This document shows, piece after piece, positions 61,635 to 64,000 of a DNA stretch of 64,000 bases; positions within the stretch are counted from its first letter, which is position 1; every line of letters begins with the position of its first letter. This stretch comes from a virus. The DNA is taken from IMG/VR virus record IMGVR_UViG_3300021467_000006, positions 32,321 through 96,320 of that record, one strand, 5' to 3'. The translations under genes and the position numbers were made by a program. Under the pieces are notes generated by a model. It was not told the DNA's origin and ran no database searches. It was given only the letters and a program-made list of their open reading frames with translations.

Positions 61635-62136
61635 TTACTTTCACCTCTTTTTTGCTTAGATGTTTAACAAGCATATCCCCTATCTGATCTTTAACATCTT
61701 CAGGCAATAATTCCTCACCATCAATCACAGTTTCTGAAGCAGATAACACTGTCTGGGCATCCATTTTCCAGAGCTTCATTCTTAATTCCAACAAATTGCA
61801 GATAACCTTCATAACATCCCCAACAACATGGGGCTTTTTATATTTATGAAGCTCAATTATTTCCTTCCCTATTTTTATTTGCTTCAATATCTCCTCATCT
61901 ATTTCTATCCTTCTTAAATTCTTTGTTTCCTCGTCTATCCCCCCTATTTCGATATTCTTCAAAAACTGAACATCTTTATATACAGTAGCGGTGCTTATAT
62001 TCAGTTTCTCTGCAATCTCCGCTACCTTCAATCCCTTATCCAATAGCATCTTCACCTTGCCCAAACGCACTACTTGGGGCATCGAGACTTTTTGCTTTTT
62101 TTCATTATCATCATATATCTCTACATCATATGCCAT
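61627..62136 (-). CDS. HTH protein, possible small terminase subunit
   Basis: 169 aa, first gene of the late operon. An HTH at about residues 22-60 (VRLGKVKMLLDKGLKVAEIAEKL, NISTATVYKDV) is followed by a helical, charged C-terminal part. This resembles small terminase subunits or late regulators. The gap to the large terminase weakens the terminase call. Confidence 0.6.
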   Translation of the reverse strand: MAYDVEIYDDNEKKQKVSMPQVVRLGKVKMLLDKGLKVAEIAEKLNISTATVYKDVQFLKNIEIGGIDEETKNLRRIEIDEEILKQIKIGKEIIELHKYKKPHVVGDVMKVICNLLELRMKLWKMDAQTVLSASETVIDGEELLPEDVKDQIGDMLVKHLSKKEVKVSV

Positions 62137-62168
62137 AATTTTTCCTCATATATTATATATTTATACTC

Positions 62169-62197
62169 ACGATACTATATATTAATATTTTTGTCAA
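62169..62197 (-). promoter_or_regulatory. Late-operon promoter
   Basis: Minus strand TTGACA (62197-62192), 17-base spacer, TATCGT (62174-62169), 33 bases before ATG 62136. Drives the leftward operon. Confidence 0.65.
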
Positions 62198-62215
62198 CTC
62201 ATTTTTATTATAGAA

Positions 62216-62244
62216 TTGACCTCTTATAAACCACGCATTATAAT
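62216..62244 (+). promoter_or_regulatory. Divergent promoter for the cysteine-rich gene
   Basis: TTGACC (62216-62221), 17-base spacer, TATAAT (62239-62244), 33 bases before ATG 62278. Divergent to the late promoter. Confidence 0.75.
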
Positions 62245-62277
62245 ATCATCAAAATATATTCCCAGAGGTATTATTAT

Positions 62278-63774
62278 ATGCCAACAAGCACCGAAGATCC
62301 TTATACAATAGAATTAAGCGCTGATGAGGCACTTCTGATGCACGATGTTATAGAAGGAACTATAACTGCAATAGATAGGGATGCTAAAACTGTAGATGTA
62401 ACCCTCGATGAGCCTTATTATCCACGAAACCAAAATATTCATTATGGAAAGCTGGAAAAATATGATACTTATGAACATTATGAATCAGATCCTATAACTG
62501 AAATTTCCGGCGCAAAAATCATATATAACTGCCAATCTTCAAATTTAGATCCTACTTCCGCTTTCAATGTTAATGATAAGGTACTAATATATGCTGTAAA
62601 TGATGAATATTATTGCGTGGGATTTCCTGATGAAATAAGAAGATGCGGGCAGATACTATATATACAGTTGGATACAAAATGCCTTATCTGGGATATAGAA
62701 GGGGAGCAGCCTGTATCAATAGATGGAGTAACATGGCCTGCAGACATAAATAATCAAGCTGTAAAGGATTATATAAACAATCTCCAACCAGCTCCTGTAG
62801 CCGGAATGATAGAATATACACAATATGCCCCTCCTTGGGATTATGCCACACATAAGGTATATCTTTTCGCTCATGAAGCCTCTGGAGGGGAACCTTGGTA
62901 TATAAAACCTGATACCCCTGAATGCTGGAGCCCTGAAATAGATGGGTTCAGCTTTAGAATAAACTGCAACGAAACATGGAGCGAATCGACCTGCTATGAT
63001 CCAGGCGTTCCATGCCACCATTCTATGACTTCCACAGATTATTTAGCTAGAGAGGTTATACAATACAATTTCTTCAATAAGCACGAGATGCTGATAGATC
63101 TTGCCTATTATATGATGCATTGGAGCAGCACTTATGATGCCGAGGAATATCCCTGCCATACCTGCCAATCCACGGGGAGGGTATCGCTATTTAAAAGAAC
63201 AGGAGCTGGAGATACCTCTCCTGAAGAGTATTCCTCATGGCCTGATGCCGAGGTATCTGCATGTTGCGTGAATATGGTATATGAATCGGATCAATGCACT
63301 TCCCAACCCTGCGAAGACCCTTCCATTTTATATTGCTATGATTCTGAAAAGATACGCTCTATATCCAAATCAGTTGTCAGACCTCTGGATAAGGATTCCA
63401 ACTTCTTTGGTATCTTCTATGAGCCTCCGCAATATTCCTTAACCCACAGCGGATATTGCTCGAATCTTTATTGCTTCATAATAATAGTAGGAAGATTTAT
63501 AACCGGAGATGTTTATGGAGGCATGGGAAATTATATGCATCAATATGGCTATAATGAGTGTATTTATAACGAGGACAATTTCGTCAATAGGGTTCTGGTA
63601 TTAAAAACAGATGCTCCTGAAGAAGGAGATATAACAGATATTGATCCTTATAATTATCAAGAATATTCAACTCTGGTTCCATATATAGAAGATCTGATAG
63701 ACGCAGTAAGGGAAGGGTTATCCCCAACAGATATAACATATCCTCAGCAACTAGCAATAACAATATATACATAA
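62278..63774 (+). CDS. Cysteine-rich protein of unknown function, 498 aa
   Basis: N-terminal about 110 residues look like an OB/SH3-type barrel (VIEGTITAIDRDAKTVDVTL ... NVNDKVLIYAVNDEYYCVGF), as in tail-tip proteins. The rest is aromatic, acidic and Cys-rich (many pairs, for example SACCVN, CPCHTCQS-like) and could be disulfide or zinc stabilised. It has no signal peptide. It is the only protein gene on the plus strand in the right half, with its own promoter and GAGG site. Possibly a virion or surface protein. Confidence 0.62.
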   Translation: MPTSTEDPYTIELSADEALLMHDVIEGTITAIDRDAKTVDVTLDEPYYPRNQNIHYGKLEKYDTYEHYESDPITEISGAKIIYNCQSSNLDPTSAFNVNDKVLIYAVNDEYYCVGFPDEIRRCGQILYIQLDTKCLIWDIEGEQPVSIDGVTWPADINNQAVKDYINNLQPAPVAGMIEYTQYAPPWDYATHKVYLFAHEASGGEPWYIKPDTPECWSPEIDGFSFRINCNETWSESTCYDPGVPCHHSMTSTDYLAREVIQYNFFNKHEMLIDLAYYMMHWSSTYDAEEYPCHTCQSTGRVSLFKRTGAGDTSPEEYSSWPDAEVSACCVNMVYESDQCTSQPCEDPSILYCYDSEKIRSISKSVVRPLDKDSNFFGIFYEPPQYSLTHSGYCSNLYCFIIIVGRFITGDVYGGMGNYMHQYGYNECIYNEDNFVNRVLVLKTDAPEEGDITDIDPYNYQEYSTLVPYIEDLIDAVREGLSPTDITYPQQLAITIYT

Positions 63775-63804
63775 CAGAACATTATGTATAAAGTGTTTTA
63801 TAAA

Positions 63805-63822
63805 TCATAATATTTATTATGA
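63805..63822. repeat. 18-bp dyad
   Basis: TCATAA-TATTTA-TTATGA; 31 bases after the stop of the cysteine-rich gene. Confidence 0.6.
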
Positions 63823-63969
63823 AAATTTACCTTAATATCATCTCATAATTTTTCTGAAGAAGAGAAATAAATCCCCCCCCCTAATTATTATAGAGAATAT
63901 AATAATAATTATTATCATACCAGACAAACTAATTGATAAAAAATTATCATAACTAATATTAAAAAATTA

Positions 63970-63987
63970 TCATAATTTTTATTATGA
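63970..63987. repeat. 18-bp dyad
   Basis: TCATAA-TTTTTA-TTATGA, extended by matching A and T on each side. Confidence 0.58.
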
Positions 63988-64000
63988 TTTTTATGTATAC

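Larger units (their letters stand above)
63775..64000. other. AT-rich noncoding region at the window end
   Basis: No gene. It contains two 18-bp dyads (63805-63822, 63970-63987), a run of nine C (about 63875) and CATAAT repeats. It resembles the 17.2-17.6 kb junction. Confidence 0.65.

Noticed and set aside
1-64000. CRISPR array, insertion sequence or integrase
   Set aside because: No regularly spaced direct repeats, transposase or recombinase of the integrase type was seen.

Overview
The window is part of a tailed double-stranded DNA phage genome (Caudoviricetes), AT-rich and tightly packed. It carries a complete head and long-tail gene set with a 1925-residue tape measure and no recognisable tail sheath, so a siphovirus-type virion is likely. 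At about 1.5 angstrom per tape-measure residue the tail would be near 290 nm. No integrase, repressor cassette, DNA polymerase or host-like chromosomal gene is visible, so this is a fragment of a larger, probably virulent phage. The left edge cuts through the RecA-like recombinase gene. The host cannot be named. A membrane-anchored coiled-coil protein in the lysis cluster and several proteins with Sec signal peptides fit a Gram-negative host, but do not prove it.

Left third, plus strand, 1-17165: a recombination block (RecA-like recombinase with an intein, SbcD/gp47-like and SbcC/gp46-like nuclease subunits with a DNA-binding protein between them) is followed by small accessory genes. At 7401-9434 lies a self-contained unit: a sigma70-type promoter, about six small structured RNAs, a Ro60-like protein gene (TROVE/DUF2828 plus von Willebrand A domain) and a rho-independent terminator. 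This is the most striking feature. It looks like a phage Ro60 ribonucleoprotein system with an array of Y-RNA-like or tRNA-mimic RNAs. Next comes a metabolic and small-protein block (dCMP deaminase, lysozyme-like protein, SpeD-like decarboxylase, paired HTH proteins, MazG-like protein, membrane and zinc-ribbon proteins).

Junction, 17166-18131: noncoding DNA with an 18-bp dyad (TCATAA-N6-TTATGA) repeated three times, a 29-bp inverted repeat, a GC-rich strongly folded patch, and leftward terminators that end the late operon. Related dyads and a C-run recur at 63.8-64.0 kb.

Right two thirds, minus strand, 62136 down to 18132: the late operon runs from a promoter at 62197-62169. In transcription order it has an HTH protein (possible small terminase), small zinc proteins, DHH phosphoesterase, metallopeptidase-like protein, RuvC-like nuclease, large terminase, portal, scaffold, decoration protein, major capsid protein, connectors, tail tube protein, tail chaperones with a -1 frameshift, tape measure, and hub/baseplate proteins. 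It ends with a GC-richer cassette of five proteins with signal peptides (fibre, beta-helix, lectin-like and propeller proteins), then small zinc-finger genes, GNAT, NlpC/P60-like, holin/spanin-like genes and a SleB-type endolysin. Terminators directly follow the major capsid and tail tube genes. One plus-strand small RNA unit (58676-58779) is embedded antisense in this operon. A divergent cysteine-rich gene (62278-63774) has its own promoter.
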